Assembly: GCF_000308755.1 (NCBI RefSeq) | Contig: NZ_BAGF01000045.1 | Location: 62,001 to 126,000 of the forward strand | DNA: 64,000 bases | Direction of reading: 5' to 3' | Source of the DNA: Nocardia pneumoniae NBRC 100136 | GTDB lineage: Bacteria; Actinomycetota; Actinomycetes; Mycobacteriales; Mycobacteriaceae | Shown here: in pieces, positions 1-9,448 of the stretch | Position numbering within the stretch: the first letter of the stretch is position 1 | Layout of the letters: each line of letters starts with the position of its first letter | Notes under the pieces: model-generated | Databases searched by the model: none | Seen by the model: the letters and a program-made list of their open reading frames with translations, nothing else | What the model was told of the DNA's origin: nothing | Made by a program: the position numbers and the translations under genes

Positions 1-1499
1 GCAAGCTGGAGACCCTGCGCGAGGCGCTCGGCGCGGGCGCGGCCGACATCGATCGCGAGCTGGAGCAGGCCAGGCAGCGGATCGAGGCGACCAAGGCCGA
101 GCAGAAAGCCGCGCGCAAGGCCGCCAACGAGGCCATCGAGGCGGTCGGTGACGCCGAGGCCGCCTACCGCACCGCCCACGAATCGCTCGCCACCGCGCTC
201 ACCGAGGTGCTCGCGGAGGTGAAAGCCCTTGCGCCCTATGCCCAGCCCGATCTGCTTACCCTGCTGGGCGCGTCCACCGACGGGCGCTGGCCCGGTAGCG
301 ACGCCGCGTGGTCGACGCCCGAGCAACTGCTGTACCGGATCTCCACTGCGGGACCACAGGCGCAGCCGGGGGTGCTGCCCGACGAGGTCGCCGAGCTGTT
401 CGACGCCCTCGCCGCCGCCACCGCCTCGGTTCGGGCGAGCGAGGCGGCACGCAAGTCCACCCGCAGCGCGGTGACCGCGGCGCTCCAGGAGTTCGACGCC
501 GCCCTCGCCGGTTCCGGCCGCGACTACCGGCTCCAGTGGGACGCGGCCGACGGCCTCACCGTCGTGCAGGTGCAGGACGAGCACGGCGTCTCGGCGCTCG
601 CCGAGTTCGCCGACCGCGTCGACACCGCGCGCCGCGATCAAGAACTGCTGCTCACCGACGCCGAGCGGCGCATCCTGGAGGACGCGCTGCTGACCGGCCT
701 TGCCCAGCAGATCCACGAACGCACTAGCGACGCCCGCGATCTGATCGCCAGGATGGGCGCGGAGATGAAGCAGCGGCGGATGTCCTCGGGCAACACCATC
801 GGCGTGCACTGGCTGCTCGCCGACAACCTGTCGGACTCGGCGCGGGCGATGTGCAAGCTGCTGGACCGGGACGCCTCGGCCCTGACGGCCGAGGACCTGG
901 CGGCGATCCGGGCGCATTTCGCCGCCGAGATCCGCGCGGCGCGGGCCGCGCACCCCGAGCGCTCCTATCCCGAGATCCTCGCCGCCACCCTGGATTACCG
1001 CAGCTGGCGGGTGTTCTCGTTCACGCTGATCTCCGCCGACGGCAGCGAGGACAAGCTCACCGTGGCCAGGCACAGCGCGCTGTCGGGTGGCGAGCAGTCG
1101 GTGTCGCTGCACCTACCGCTGTTCGCCGCGGCGCACGTCATGCTCGATTCGGCCGACCCGCAGGCGCCGCGCCTGCTCGCGCTGGACGAGGCGTTCGCCG
1201 GTGTCGACGACAACGGCCGTAGCGAATTGCTGGGGCTGAGCGTGCAATTCGACCTCGACCTGTTCATGACCGGCTACGACCTGTGGATCACCTATCCGCA
1301 CGTTCCAGCGTGCGCGCACTACGACCTGGCACACAGCGCGGCCGAGAACACCGTCAGCGCGACGCTGCTGGTGTGGGACAGCGGCGAGCTGCTCGCCGAA
1401 CACGACGGAACCGATCTGACCGCCGCGCTCGGCTCACCCGACCGCCGCCGAGTTCCCACCACGATCGAAGGAGGGCTCGAACTCGCGCCGGTGACCTGA
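1..1499 (+). CDS. jetC: Wadjet anti-plasmid SMC-like ATPase JetC (TIGR02680 family), C-terminal part
   Basis: The reading frame is open from the first bases of the window, so the N-terminus lies upstream. Residues encoded by about 3-200 are a charged, Ala/Glu-rich coiled coil. The C-terminal ATPase head has an ABC signature (LSGGEQSVS), a Walker B segment (LLALDEAFAGVDDNGR) and the typical ending with FMTGYDLWITYP. These fit the SbcC/MukB-like ATPase of type II Wadjet systems, which with JetA, JetB and JetD recognises and cleaves small circular plasmids. The family is usually well over 1000 residues, so about a third is visible. The stop abuts the stop of the opposite-strand peptidase gene with no gap, so no jetD follows it here. 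Confidence 0.85.
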   Translation, partial: KLETLREALGAGAADIDRELEQARQRIEATKAEQKAARKAANEAIEAVGDAEAAYRTAHESLATALTEVLAEVKALAPYAQPDLLTLLGASTDGRWPGSDAAWSTPEQLLYRISTAGPQAQPGVLPDEVAELFDALAAATASVRASEAARKSTRSAVTAALQEFDAALAGSGRDYRLQWDAADGLTVVQVQDEHGVSALAEFADRVDTARRDQELLLTDAERRILEDALLTGLAQQIHERTSDARDLIARMGAEMKQRRMSSGNTIGVHWLLADNLSDSARAMCKLLDRDASALTAEDLAAIRAHFAAEIRAARAAHPERSYPEILAATLDYRSWRVFSFTLISADGSEDKLTVARHSALSGGEQSVSLHLPLFAAAHVMLDSADPQAPRLLALDEAFAGVDDNGRSELLGLSVQFDLDLFMTGYDLWITYPHVPACAHYDLAHSAAENTVSATLLVWDSGELLAEHDGTDLTAALGSPDRRRVPTTIEGGLELAPVT

Positions 1500-2024
1500 T
1501 CAACGCACGCTCGCGTCCGGCTTCATCGGCGGGCAGTCCGCGCCAGGCAGGGTGGCCAGTTCGAAATGCCACCACTCGTTGTCGAACATCCGGCACAACC
1601 CCCAGCGGTTGCCGTTCGCCTCCAGCCACTGGGCGCCCTGCCGCGGACCGACGTCGATCGCCTGGCCGGAGACGTGCGTCGATTCCTCCGGCGGCAGCAC
1701 CCAGCGGCGCGCGCCGTCCGGGCCGTAGGTCGCCACACCGTCCTCCCACAGCGCCTGCTGCTGGGCGCGCGTGCGGTATCCGGACGTGATGGACAGCGGC
1801 ACACCCTGCGCGTGCGCCTCACGTTCGGCGAGCGTGTACGCAAGGGCCAAGGCGGGCTCGAGCCCTTCGGTCCCGGTCGCCGAGCCCACCGACTCCCGCT
1901 GCTCTATGCCGCTGAGGTCGGCCTGCGCCTGCCCCGCCAGAACGCCGGTCGCGACCAGCGCGGGCAGCACCGCCACCGATAGTCGCGCGAGCAACCGACT
2001 CCGATCACGATTCCGAAGCACCAT
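1500..2024 (-). CDS. Secreted M15-family D-Ala-D-Ala carboxypeptidase (VanY-like)
   Basis: This 174-residue protein starts with a basic stretch and a hydrophobic segment ending in AQA (about residues 1-35), a likely signal peptide. The mature part carries the M15B zinc motif STHVSGQAIDV (His and Asp ligands) and the late EWWHFEL motif (third ligand and catalytic Glu). The family trims the terminal D-alanine of peptidoglycan stem peptides outside the membrane. Its ATG is at 2024, and the next 750 bases upstream hold no gene. It is convergent with jetC. The substrate is inferred from the family. Confidence 0.85.
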   Translation of the reverse strand: MVLRNRDRSRLLARLSVAVLPALVATGVLAGQAQADLSGIEQRESVGSATGTEGLEPALALAYTLAEREAHAQGVPLSITSGYRTRAQQQALWEDGVATYGPDGARRWVLPPEESTHVSGQAIDVGPRQGAQWLEANGNRWGLCRMFDNEWWHFELATLPGADCPPMKPDASVR

Positions 2025-2776
2025 GCGCTGATGCTATCGTCCGCGGTCGCCTATGCCGGGTTTGCCCCGGTTTGCCGGACCGCTGGCCTCGCCGTACCGC
2101 AGGAGACTGCCCTGGGACGAGCCCGGCACGTCGCGACGGCGAGTAGCCCGACGTCAACCATGCGCCCTCGACGGCCGGGTGCGCGCGGAGCCATCCCCAA
2201 GAGACCTTGTGGACAACATTCAGCGAATTCCACAGCTAACGGCACTACTTCACAGAATAGTGCCCTGATATGTCCGATATGTGCCCAATTATCCTCAGGC
2301 AGCAAATGTTTCGCTCACATGGAAGACTTGCTCTCCACAATGTATTCCAGTGTTGTGGATCACGCTGGATGGGTTGGCGCTATCACTCCCGGATTGTCGG
2401 AATCCCCAACACTTCTGAACAAGCCCGCCGGACCCGGCCGATCACGTCAAGGCACATCCGGGCCATTCCCCAGCAGCTTTCCACCCTCGGGAGGCATTCG
2501 GTTCGACTCGAATTTCACACTTCCTCCCCATGCGGAGATCGAGTCGGGAGCCACACGAGCCTTCGTTGACCGCGACAGCGACGGATCGAGCGACGCCCGA
2601 AATCCTTTGCTACCCAAGCGCCGCGAAGGCAACAGGCGCAGACGCACTGCGGACGGCTTCCGGCCTGCGCCGAAGAGCCGTCCGCGAGTGACATGCGACT
2701 GTGCACAGAGTGTGAGCATTTCCACATTTCGCTCCACAATATGTGAAGACCTACCGCACCGGACATTCCGGCCGAA
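2025..2776. other. Gene-free region of lower GC with repeated CCACA/TGTGG (DnaA-box-like) motifs
   Basis: The open frames here have no start context or recognisable domain and their composition differs from the surrounding genes. The middle (about 2200-2560) is visibly less GC-rich than its neighbours. It holds TTGTGGACAA at 2207-2216, whose complement is a perfect actinobacterial DnaA box. Near matches are at 2226-2234, 2289-2297 (TTATCCTCA), 2332-2340, 2354-2362 (TGTGGATCA), 2719-2727 and 2731-2739. There is also a tandem GATATGTSC at about 2267-2284. dnaA and dnaN are not nearby, so this is not evidently oriC. Promoters of the vanY-like gene should lie at its left end. Confidence 0.5.
2207..2216 (-). 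promoter_or_regulatory. DnaA box, perfect match
   Basis: On the minus strand this reads TTGTCCACAA, identical to the actinobacterial DnaA-box consensus TTGTCCACA. It is the strongest of several related motifs in this intergenic region. Binding is inferred from sequence only. Confidence 0.5.
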
Positions 2777-3241
2777 TCACGCGTGCGGGGGACCGTCCGG
2801 TACGCTCGGCCGCGTCGCCGCCGCGGCTACGCGCCGCCGACCGCGGCGAATCGCTTCCGCCGCTTGCCGATAGCGTCCGATCCGATCCAGGATCTCGCCG
2901 CCGTGCGCCCGGGCGTAGGCGAGCGCGACCCTGATCTTGCTCGTGTGCAGATCCGACTTCGCGCTGAGCACCGCGATACGGCGCTCCACCGGACCGTCCA
3001 ACTCCCGTAGGCGCGCAACGACTTCCCAGATGTCGGGTCCGGCGGCCAGCGCCGCACGCCGATCGTGCAGCGGGCCACGGAAGACGATCCCGGGGTGGTC
3101 GAGCTGATCCACGCCCTCCTGGATCAGCCGATCGAGTAGCACTGTGCAGGTGGTTCCCTCGCGCGCGGCGCGTTCGGCCAATCGGCGCGCGGCCGACTCC
3201 GACACGCACAACGACGTGGACTCACTCCTGGATGTACCCAT
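2777..3241 (-). CDS. Antitoxin-like protein, apparently without a toxin partner
   Basis: The protein has 154 residues. The start is set at the ATG at 3241; a longer frame runs through intergenic sequence. The N-terminus (SESTSLCVSESAARRLAERA) looks like a ribbon-helix-helix or Arc-type strand-helix. The middle HPGIVFRGPLHDRRAALAAGPDIWEVV resembles DUF433-like antitoxins, in which such a segment precedes a three-helix bundle. The basic tail is low-complexity. Antitoxins of this type normally sit before a DUF5615/PIN-like toxin gene, but nothing follows here. Fumarase lies upstream on the same strand, 134 bases away. A DNA-binding role is an inference. Confidence 0.6.
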   Translation of the reverse strand: MGTSRSESTSLCVSESAARRLAERAAREGTTCTVLLDRLIQEGVDQLDHPGIVFRGPLHDRRAALAAGPDIWEVVARLRELDGPVERRIAVLSAKSDLHTSKIRVALAYARAHGGEILDRIGRYRQAAEAIRRGRRRVAAAATRPSVPDGPPHA

Positions 3242-3375
3242 AACCACTCCTCGACCCGCATCGGTACCGGTCAACGACGTACTGCGTCGTGGGTGCCCGG
3301 TGCGACGGCGAGGCCACCCGGCGATCGGGGTGACATCGCCGTGTCCGCGGACTGCCGCCCGCGGCGGGGCGTGGC

Positions 3376-5052
<1,677 letters not shown>

Positions 5053-5141
5053 CAGTCGCACTCCTTCGGATGGGCCCGGGCGCCATGAACGGCCGGGCTG
5101 GTCACGAGCACAGCGAGCCTAGCCACCACCGCGCGCGCACC

Positions 5142-5160
5142 GATGGTTAGGCAACCCTAT
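5142..5160. promoter_or_regulatory. Possible weak IdeR/DtxR iron box
   Basis: The sequence contains GGTTAGGC followed by a shifted AACC, matching about 13 of 19 positions of the IdeR consensus TTAGGTTAGGCTAACCTAA. It sits between an Fe-S fumarase and a MarR gene. The right half is poor, so function is doubtful. Confidence 0.25.
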
Positions 5161-5181
5161 CTCGGACAGTTGGCCAAGAAA

Positions 5182-5197
5182 GGTTGCACGTTCAACC
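5182..5197. promoter_or_regulatory. Candidate MarR operator
   Basis: GGTTGCACGTTCAACC is a near-perfect 16-bp dyad with the TTG-N6-CAA layout common to MarR operators. It lies about 130 bases from both the fumarase and the marR start codons, so one bound dimer could affect both. Confidence 0.4.
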
Positions 5198-5329
5198 CCG
5201 GTGATGCTACCTCTCATCTCTGAGAACGCGCTCGGGCGTCCGGTCGCCCGGCCGCGCGCAGACTGTTCGCGCGCCGCACACGGCGAGGCCGAACGGTCTT
5301 TGTGATCACGCAGAGTTTGGAGCGCTATC

Positions 5330-5800
5330 GTGACCGATCCCCATTGGCTCGATGAGGTCGAGATGCGCGCCTGGGTCGGTTTCGTGCGCACCCGCGACCT
5401 CATCGCCGCGGCGGTCGGGCGGGATTCCACCAGGGAGTCCAACCTCACCTATGTCGAATACTCGGTGCTGGCCAACCTGTCCGACGCCCCCGACCACCTG
5501 CTCACCTTCGCCGATCTGGCGGCCGCCCTCGAGTGGTCGCAGAGCAGGCTGTCGCATCAGATCACCCGGATGGAGAAGCGCGGGCTGGTCGCGCGGGAGC
5601 CGATTCCCGACGACGCCCGCCGCACCGCCGCGCGGCTCACCCCGCACGGCGCCGAGGTACTGACCGGCGCCGCGCCCGCGCACGCGCGCAGCGTGCGCAG
5701 GCACATGATCGACGTCCTCGATCGCCAGCAGCTGGCCGCCCTGGCCGATATCTATGACACGTTGCTCGCGCATCATCGACGATCGGCGACCGAGAGCTGA
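5330..5800 (+). CDS. MarR-family transcriptional regulator
   Basis: This 156-residue protein starts at a GTG. It has a winged-helix region at about 45-110 (YSVLANLSDAPDHLLTFADLAAAL, then SQSRLSHQITRMEKRGLVARE) flanked by helices that would form the MarR dimer interface. The wing contains DARRTAARLT, as usual in the family. Such proteins repress genes until a small ligand or oxidant is bound. It is divergent from fumarase and ends one base before the mftD stop on the other strand. Its targets are unknown; the dyad at 5182-5197 is the obvious candidate site. Confidence 0.88.
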   Translation: MTDPHWLDEVEMRAWVGFVRTRDLIAAAVGRDSTRESNLTYVEYSVLANLSDAPDHLLTFADLAAALEWSQSRLSHQITRMEKRGLVAREPIPDDARRTAARLTPHGAEVLTGAAPAHARSVRRHMIDVLDRQQLAALADIYDTLLAHHRRSATES

Positions 5801-5801
5801 C

Positions 5802-7028
5802 TCAGGCGGGCGCGGCCGCCCCGCGATCACCCGAAGTGCCTGCCGAATCGGCTGATTCGGGCACACCGAGCGCCAGCTCGAAACCGGCGGGCACCACCAC
5901 ATCCGAGCGGTCCAGATCGGTGACGCGGGTCTTGCGCAGGCCCAGCAGCGCCGAATCGATGCCGCCGCGCAGGATGTCCAGCACGTTCTCCACACCCGCC
6001 TGCCCGTTCGCGGCCAGGCCCCACAGATACGCCCGCCCGATCAGCACCGCACGCGCCCCCAGCGCCACCGCCTTCACCACGTCGCTGCCGCGGCGGATGC
6101 CGCCGTCGAGCAGCACCTCGATCTGCGAGCCCACCGCGTCGGCCAGCACCGGCAGCGCGCGGACCGCCGCCGGAGTGCCGTCGAGGTTGTTGCCGCCGTG
6201 GTTGGACACCGAGATCCCCGCCACACCGGCGTCCACCGCCCGCAGCGCGTCGTCGACCCGCATCACGCCCTTGAGCAGCACCGGGCCGTCCCAGTGCGCG
6301 CAGATCCAGCGCACGTCCGCCCAATCCGGCGCCTGCGTGCCCATCCATTCGCCGTAGGCGCCGAAGAAGCCGGGTGCGGGGCCGTCGCCGACAGCCATGT
6401 TCGGAGCGGTCAGGTCCGGGATGCGGCCCGAGCGCACGTAGGTGGCCAGCCACCGCGGACGCGCCAGGGTCTGCGGTGCGAATTTCAGCATGGTGCGCAG
6501 GTCTAGTTTCTCCGGGATGACCGGGCTGCCCCAATCGCGCCCGTGCGAGAACGACCAGTCCAGCGTCAGGATCAGACCCACCGCCCCGGCGGCTTTGGCG
6601 CGCGCCATCCGATGCAGGATCTCGTCCTTGCCGCCGCACCAGTACAGCTGGAAGAAGGTGGCCGGGTTGGCCGCGACCACCTCTTCGATCGGCTTGCTGG
6701 CGAACGAGCTCAACCCCATCGCGATCCCGCGCGCGGCCGCGGCACGCGCGACGGCCACCTCACCGTCCGGATGCACCGCCTGCACACCGGTCGGGGAGAT
6801 CAGCACCGGCATCGACAGCTGCTGGCCCAGCACGGTCGTCGACTGATCGCGCTCGCCGATCGGTCCGGCGACATGCGGCGCGAAACCCAGTTCGGTGAAC
6901 GCCTTCTGGTTGTCCTCGATGGTCTGGCCGCGCTCGGAACCGGCGATCAGCGCGCCGTACACCGATTTCGGCAGCCGCTTCTTCGCCCGCCGCTGCGCTT
7001 CGGCGACGGTCTCGAACCACGGATTCAT
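5802..7028 (-). CDS. mftD: Mycofactocin maturation oxidoreductase MftD (alpha-hydroxy-acid oxidase family)
   Basis: The protein has 408 residues. It is an FMN-binding TIM-barrel protein of the lactate/glycolate oxidase family, and its N-terminus (NPWFETVAEAQRRAKKRLPK) is typical of MftD. FMN/active-site segments include GISVSNHGGNNLDGTPA and LLDGGIRRGSDVVKA. MftD acts on the Val-Tyr-derived intermediate AHDP, oxidatively deaminating it to pre-mycofactocin. The ATG at 7028 overlaps the mftE stop in an ATGA and has AAAGGA upstream, so the pair is translationally coupled. Order here is mftE then mftD, reversed from the usual mftD-mftE. Confidence 0.9.
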   Translation of the reverse strand: MNPWFETVAEAQRRAKKRLPKSVYGALIAGSERGQTIEDNQKAFTELGFAPHVAGPIGERDQSTTVLGQQLSMPVLISPTGVQAVHPDGEVAVARAAAARGIAMGLSSFASKPIEEVVAANPATFFQLYWCGGKDEILHRMARAKAAGAVGLILTLDWSFSHGRDWGSPVIPEKLDLRTMLKFAPQTLARPRWLATYVRSGRIPDLTAPNMAVGDGPAPGFFGAYGEWMGTQAPDWADVRWICAHWDGPVLLKGVMRVDDALRAVDAGVAGISVSNHGGNNLDGTPAAVRALPVLADAVGSQIEVLLDGGIRRGSDVVKAVALGARAVLIGRAYLWGLAANGQAGVENVLDILRGGIDSALLGLRKTRVTDLDRSDVVVPAGFELALGVPESADSAGTSGDRGAAAPA

Positions 7029-7726
7029 GTTCCGGTCCTTTCCGGGGAGTTCTCCGGCCACCAGAGCCGGGTTCGGTCGAGCAGGTCGGCGCAGAGGTGA
7101 TCGAGCAGGGCGGCGCCTTCGGCCTCGGTCGCCCCCGCCGGGTCGCCGAGCACGCCGTTGGCGCTCACCGCGCGGACGCCCGCGGCGCGCAGCACCGGCA
7201 GCAGCTCGGCCAGCGGACGCGGGTCACCCGCCGCGGCCCGATCGGCACGCACTCGGTCCGGCGCGAGCGCCAGCTGCAACGCGGTCTCCGACCGCCCCGC
7301 GTGCAGGTCGCCGTCGAAGCGCGGCAGGTAGACGCGCACGTCGCGGGACTCGGCGCGCAGCAGGTCCTTCGCCCGACGCAGCGGTTCGAGGTTGCCGCCG
7401 TGCCAGTTCACCAGCAGGATGCGGTCGAAGGTGTCGGTCGCCGAGCGGCACAATTCGACCACCAGCAGCTCCAGCGCCGCCTGCCCGATCGAGAGCGTGC
7501 CGGGAAAACCCGCGTGCTCGCCGCTGGCGCCGTAGGGGATCGCCGGTCCGACAAGCACATCGGATCGTGCGGCGGCCAGCCGGGCACACAGCGCGGCGGC
7601 GACGTCGGTGTCGGTGGACAGCGGCAGATGCGGGCCGTGCTGCTCGGTCGCCCCGACCGCGACGGCGAGGATCGCGCCCGCGGCGGCCCGCTCGCCCGCC
7701 TCGGGCCAGGTCAGATCCGCCAACAT
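7025..7726 (-). CDS. mftE: Mycofactocin precursor peptidase MftE (creatininase family)
   Basis: This 233-residue creatininase-fold protein has metal-binding motifs GATEQHGPHLPLSTDTD, YGASGEHAGFPGTLS, NWHGGN and the late DLHAGRSETA. MftE releases the C-terminal modified Val-Tyr dipeptide from precursor peptide MftA after MftC has acted. It is the first gene of a two-gene minus-strand operon with mftD. Its ATG lies eight bases after a -10 hexamer GATAAT, so the mRNA is probably leaderless. mftA, mftB, mftC and mftF are not in this window. Confidence 0.88.
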   Translation of the reverse strand: MLADLTWPEAGERAAAGAILAVAVGATEQHGPHLPLSTDTDVAAALCARLAAARSDVLVGPAIPYGASGEHAGFPGTLSIGQAALELLVVELCRSATDTFDRILLVNWHGGNLEPLRRAKDLLRAESRDVRVYLPRFDGDLHAGRSETALQLALAPDRVRADRAAAGDPRPLAELLPVLRAAGVRAVSANGVLGDPAGATEAEGAALLDHLCADLLDRTRLWWPENSPERTGT

Positions 7727-7733
7727 GCGGCGA

Positions 7734-7759
7734 GATTATCGTCAGTCACTGACATAATC
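7734..7759. promoter_or_regulatory. Divergent mftE/mftR promoter and palindromic MftR operator
   Basis: An inner perfect dyad, GTCAGT-C-ACTGAC (7741-7753), is flanked by outer arms GATTA and TAATC. The outer arms double as -10 hexamers: CATAAT (7753-7758) for mftR and, on the other strand, GATAAT (7740-7735) for mftE. Each hexamer ends exactly eight bases before its start codon, which predicts two leaderless transcripts. A repressor on the dyad would occlude both. MftR is known as an acyl-CoA-responsive repressor of mft genes; that this is its site is inferred. Confidence 0.7.
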
Positions 7760-7766
7760 AAGAGTC

Positions 7767-8387
7767 GTGACGGCCGAGCAGAATCAGACGATGCGGCAGA
7801 ACCGGACCACGCGCGGACGCCCACGCGGCACCACCAAACGCGAGCTCGAACTGATCGCCATGCGGCTGTTCACCGAGCAGGGCTTCGACGAGACCACCGT
7901 CGAGCAGATCGCCGCCGCCGCCGGCATCAGCGGACGCACGTTCTTCCGCTACTTCCCCACCAAGGCGGAGGTGCTCTGGTACCAGTTCGACGACGAGGTC
8001 GCCGCACTGCGCGCGGCCTTCGCCACCGTCGCCGACGACGTCCCCATGATGACCGCCGTGCGCGGAGTCGTGGTGAACGCCAACCGATATCGCGCGGAAG
8101 ACGTCCCGGAACTGCGCACCAGGATGCAGCTCATCAGCACCGTCCCCGCGCTGGCCGCCACCGCGGGCGCGCACTACGACGCCTGGGAACGCGCGGTGAG
8201 CGCCTTCGCCGCGGAACGGCTCGGCGAACCCGAGGACGGACTCATCCCGCTGGCCGTCGGGCGCACCACGCTCGCCGCGGCCCGAGCCGCGTTCGACGCC
8301 TGGCTCGCCCGCGCCGACGCGGACCTCACCGTGTATTTGGACGAGGCGCTCGCGGCGCTCGAGCGCGGGTTCGCTACGGTGCCGTGA
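7767..8387 (+). CDS. mftR: Mycofactocin-system TetR-family regulator MftR
   Basis: The 206-residue protein begins at GTG 7767. The TetR DNA-binding domain (about 18-65) has the recognition helix in GISGRTFFRYFPTKAEVLWY, matching MftR proteins. The C-terminal helical ligand domain is of normal length. MftR homologues repress mycofactocin genes and release DNA on binding long-chain acyl-CoA. It is divergent from mftE across a 40-base gap holding the palindrome. In mycobacteria the next gene would be mftA, but here a stress operon follows. Confidence 0.88.
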   Translation: MTAEQNQTMRQNRTTRGRPRGTTKRELELIAMRLFTEQGFDETTVEQIAAAAGISGRTFFRYFPTKAEVLWYQFDDEVAALRAAFATVADDVPMMTAVRGVVVNANRYRAEDVPELRTRMQLISTVPALAATAGAHYDAWERAVSAFAAERLGEPEDGLIPLAVGRTTLAAARAAFDAWLARADADLTVYLDEALAALERGFATVP

Positions 8388-8424
8388 GGGCCGCCACATC
8401 CGAACAACAGGCGAACAACCGGCA

Positions 8425-8452
8425 GGTTTCGTCGGCGACGCGGGTGGGGTAT
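8425..8452 (+). promoter_or_regulatory. SigF/SigB-type stress promoter of the rsb operon
   Basis: GGTTT at 8425-8429 and GGGTAT at 8447-8452 are separated by 17 bases. This matches the mycobacterial SigF consensus GGWWT-N16-17-GGGTAY and is close to Streptomyces SigB promoters. A start about seven bases later would give a leader of some 65 bases before rsbR. It implies feedback of the sigma factor on its own control module. Confidence 0.72.
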
Positions 8453-8526
8453 GACTAGGCTCGGAATCGGCGAGCAGCCGAAGCACGAAGATCCCGACTC
8501 AACCGTCGAAAGGGGCAGGAGTTTCC

Positions 8527-9432
8527 ATGTCCGAGGTGTCCATGAGCCTTTCGGCGGATTCCCTGACCGCGGGACCGGTCGACAATCTGCTGCCGCAGCT
8601 GGTCGAGCACCTGCGCCAGAACCGCACCGCGCTGCGCGAGGAGTGGGCCCGGCGCATCACCGACGCCCAGCTGCTGACCGCGATGACCCCCGAGGAGATC
8701 TTCTCCGAGGCGACCTCGGTCTACGACAACTACGTCGAGGTGCTGGAGACCGGTAGCGTCGAGGCCCTGCAGGCCTACGCCAGGGACCTGTCCGAACGCA
8801 TCATCCCGCGCGGCGTCGAAACCGACGAGGTACTCGGCATCGTCCTGTTGCTGCGCGACGTGCTGGCCCGCTCGCTGTTCGAGAAGTACCAGGCGGACTT
8901 CGAACTGCTCAACGCCGTGCTCGACGCCTACGAGCCGGCGGCCAACCGCATCGCCAACACCGTGGGCGTCTCCTTCGTCCAGGAGCGCGAGCGCGTCATC
9001 CGCCAGCAGCAGGAGGCCATCCGCGAGCTGTCCACGCCGGTGCTCCAGGTGCGTGAGCAGCTGCTGATCCTGCCCATCATCGGCGTGCTGGACAGCCAGC
9101 GCGCCCGCCAGCTCACCGAGCAGCTGCTGCGCGCCATCCGGGCCAACCGCGCGAAGGTCGTCGTCATCGACATCACCGGTGTGCCCGCGATCGACTCCAC
9201 GGTGGCCAACCACCTGGTGCAGACCGTCGACGCCTCCGGACTGATGGGCGCGAACGTGATCATCACCGGTCTGTCCTCGGAGATCGCGCTGACCCTGGTC
9301 ACCATCGGCCTCGATCTGTCGAAGATGAACGCGGTCGGCGACCTGCAGGGCGGTATCGAGGAAGCCGAACGCCTTCTGGGTTACGAGGTTTCCCGCGTCA
9401 CCGAACGGGTCACCGAACGCGACGGCCGCTGA
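8527..9432 (+). CDS. rsbR: Stressosome scaffold protein RsbR (RsbT co-antagonist)
   Basis: This 301-residue protein is all-helical for about 165 residues (an RsbR/RsbRD-type sensory region, here non-heme globin-like or four-helix) and ends in a STAS domain. The linker TPVLQV and the STAS segment AIDSTVANHLVQTV carry the two Thr positions that RsbT phosphorylates in RsbR proteins. RsbR and RsbS form the cytoplasmic stressosome that holds RsbT. The ATG at 8527 has GGCAGGAG upstream. It heads a five-gene operon under a SigF-like promoter. The signal sensed cannot be read from sequence. Confidence 0.9.
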   Translation: MSEVSMSLSADSLTAGPVDNLLPQLVEHLRQNRTALREEWARRITDAQLLTAMTPEEIFSEATSVYDNYVEVLETGSVEALQAYARDLSERIIPRGVETDEVLGIVLLLRDVLARSLFEKYQADFELLNAVLDAYEPAANRIANTVGVSFVQERERVIRQQQEAIRELSTPVLQVREQLLILPIIGVLDSQRARQLTEQLLRAIRANRAKVVVIDITGVPAIDSTVANHLVQTVDASGLMGANVIITGLSSEIALTLVTIGLDLSKMNAVGDLQGGIEEAERLLGYEVSRVTERVTERDGR

Positions 9433-9448
9433 TCAGGCGGGCGGGCAC

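Noticed and set aside
2031-2873. Long plus-strand open frame of 280 codons in the gap after the M15 peptidase
   Set aside because: It has no ribosome-binding site or family resemblance, low-complexity ends, and runs over the start of the real minus-strand gene.
8388-8526. A search for mftA after mftR
   Set aside because: No small frame with the MftA C-terminus is present; the stretch holds the stress promoter.
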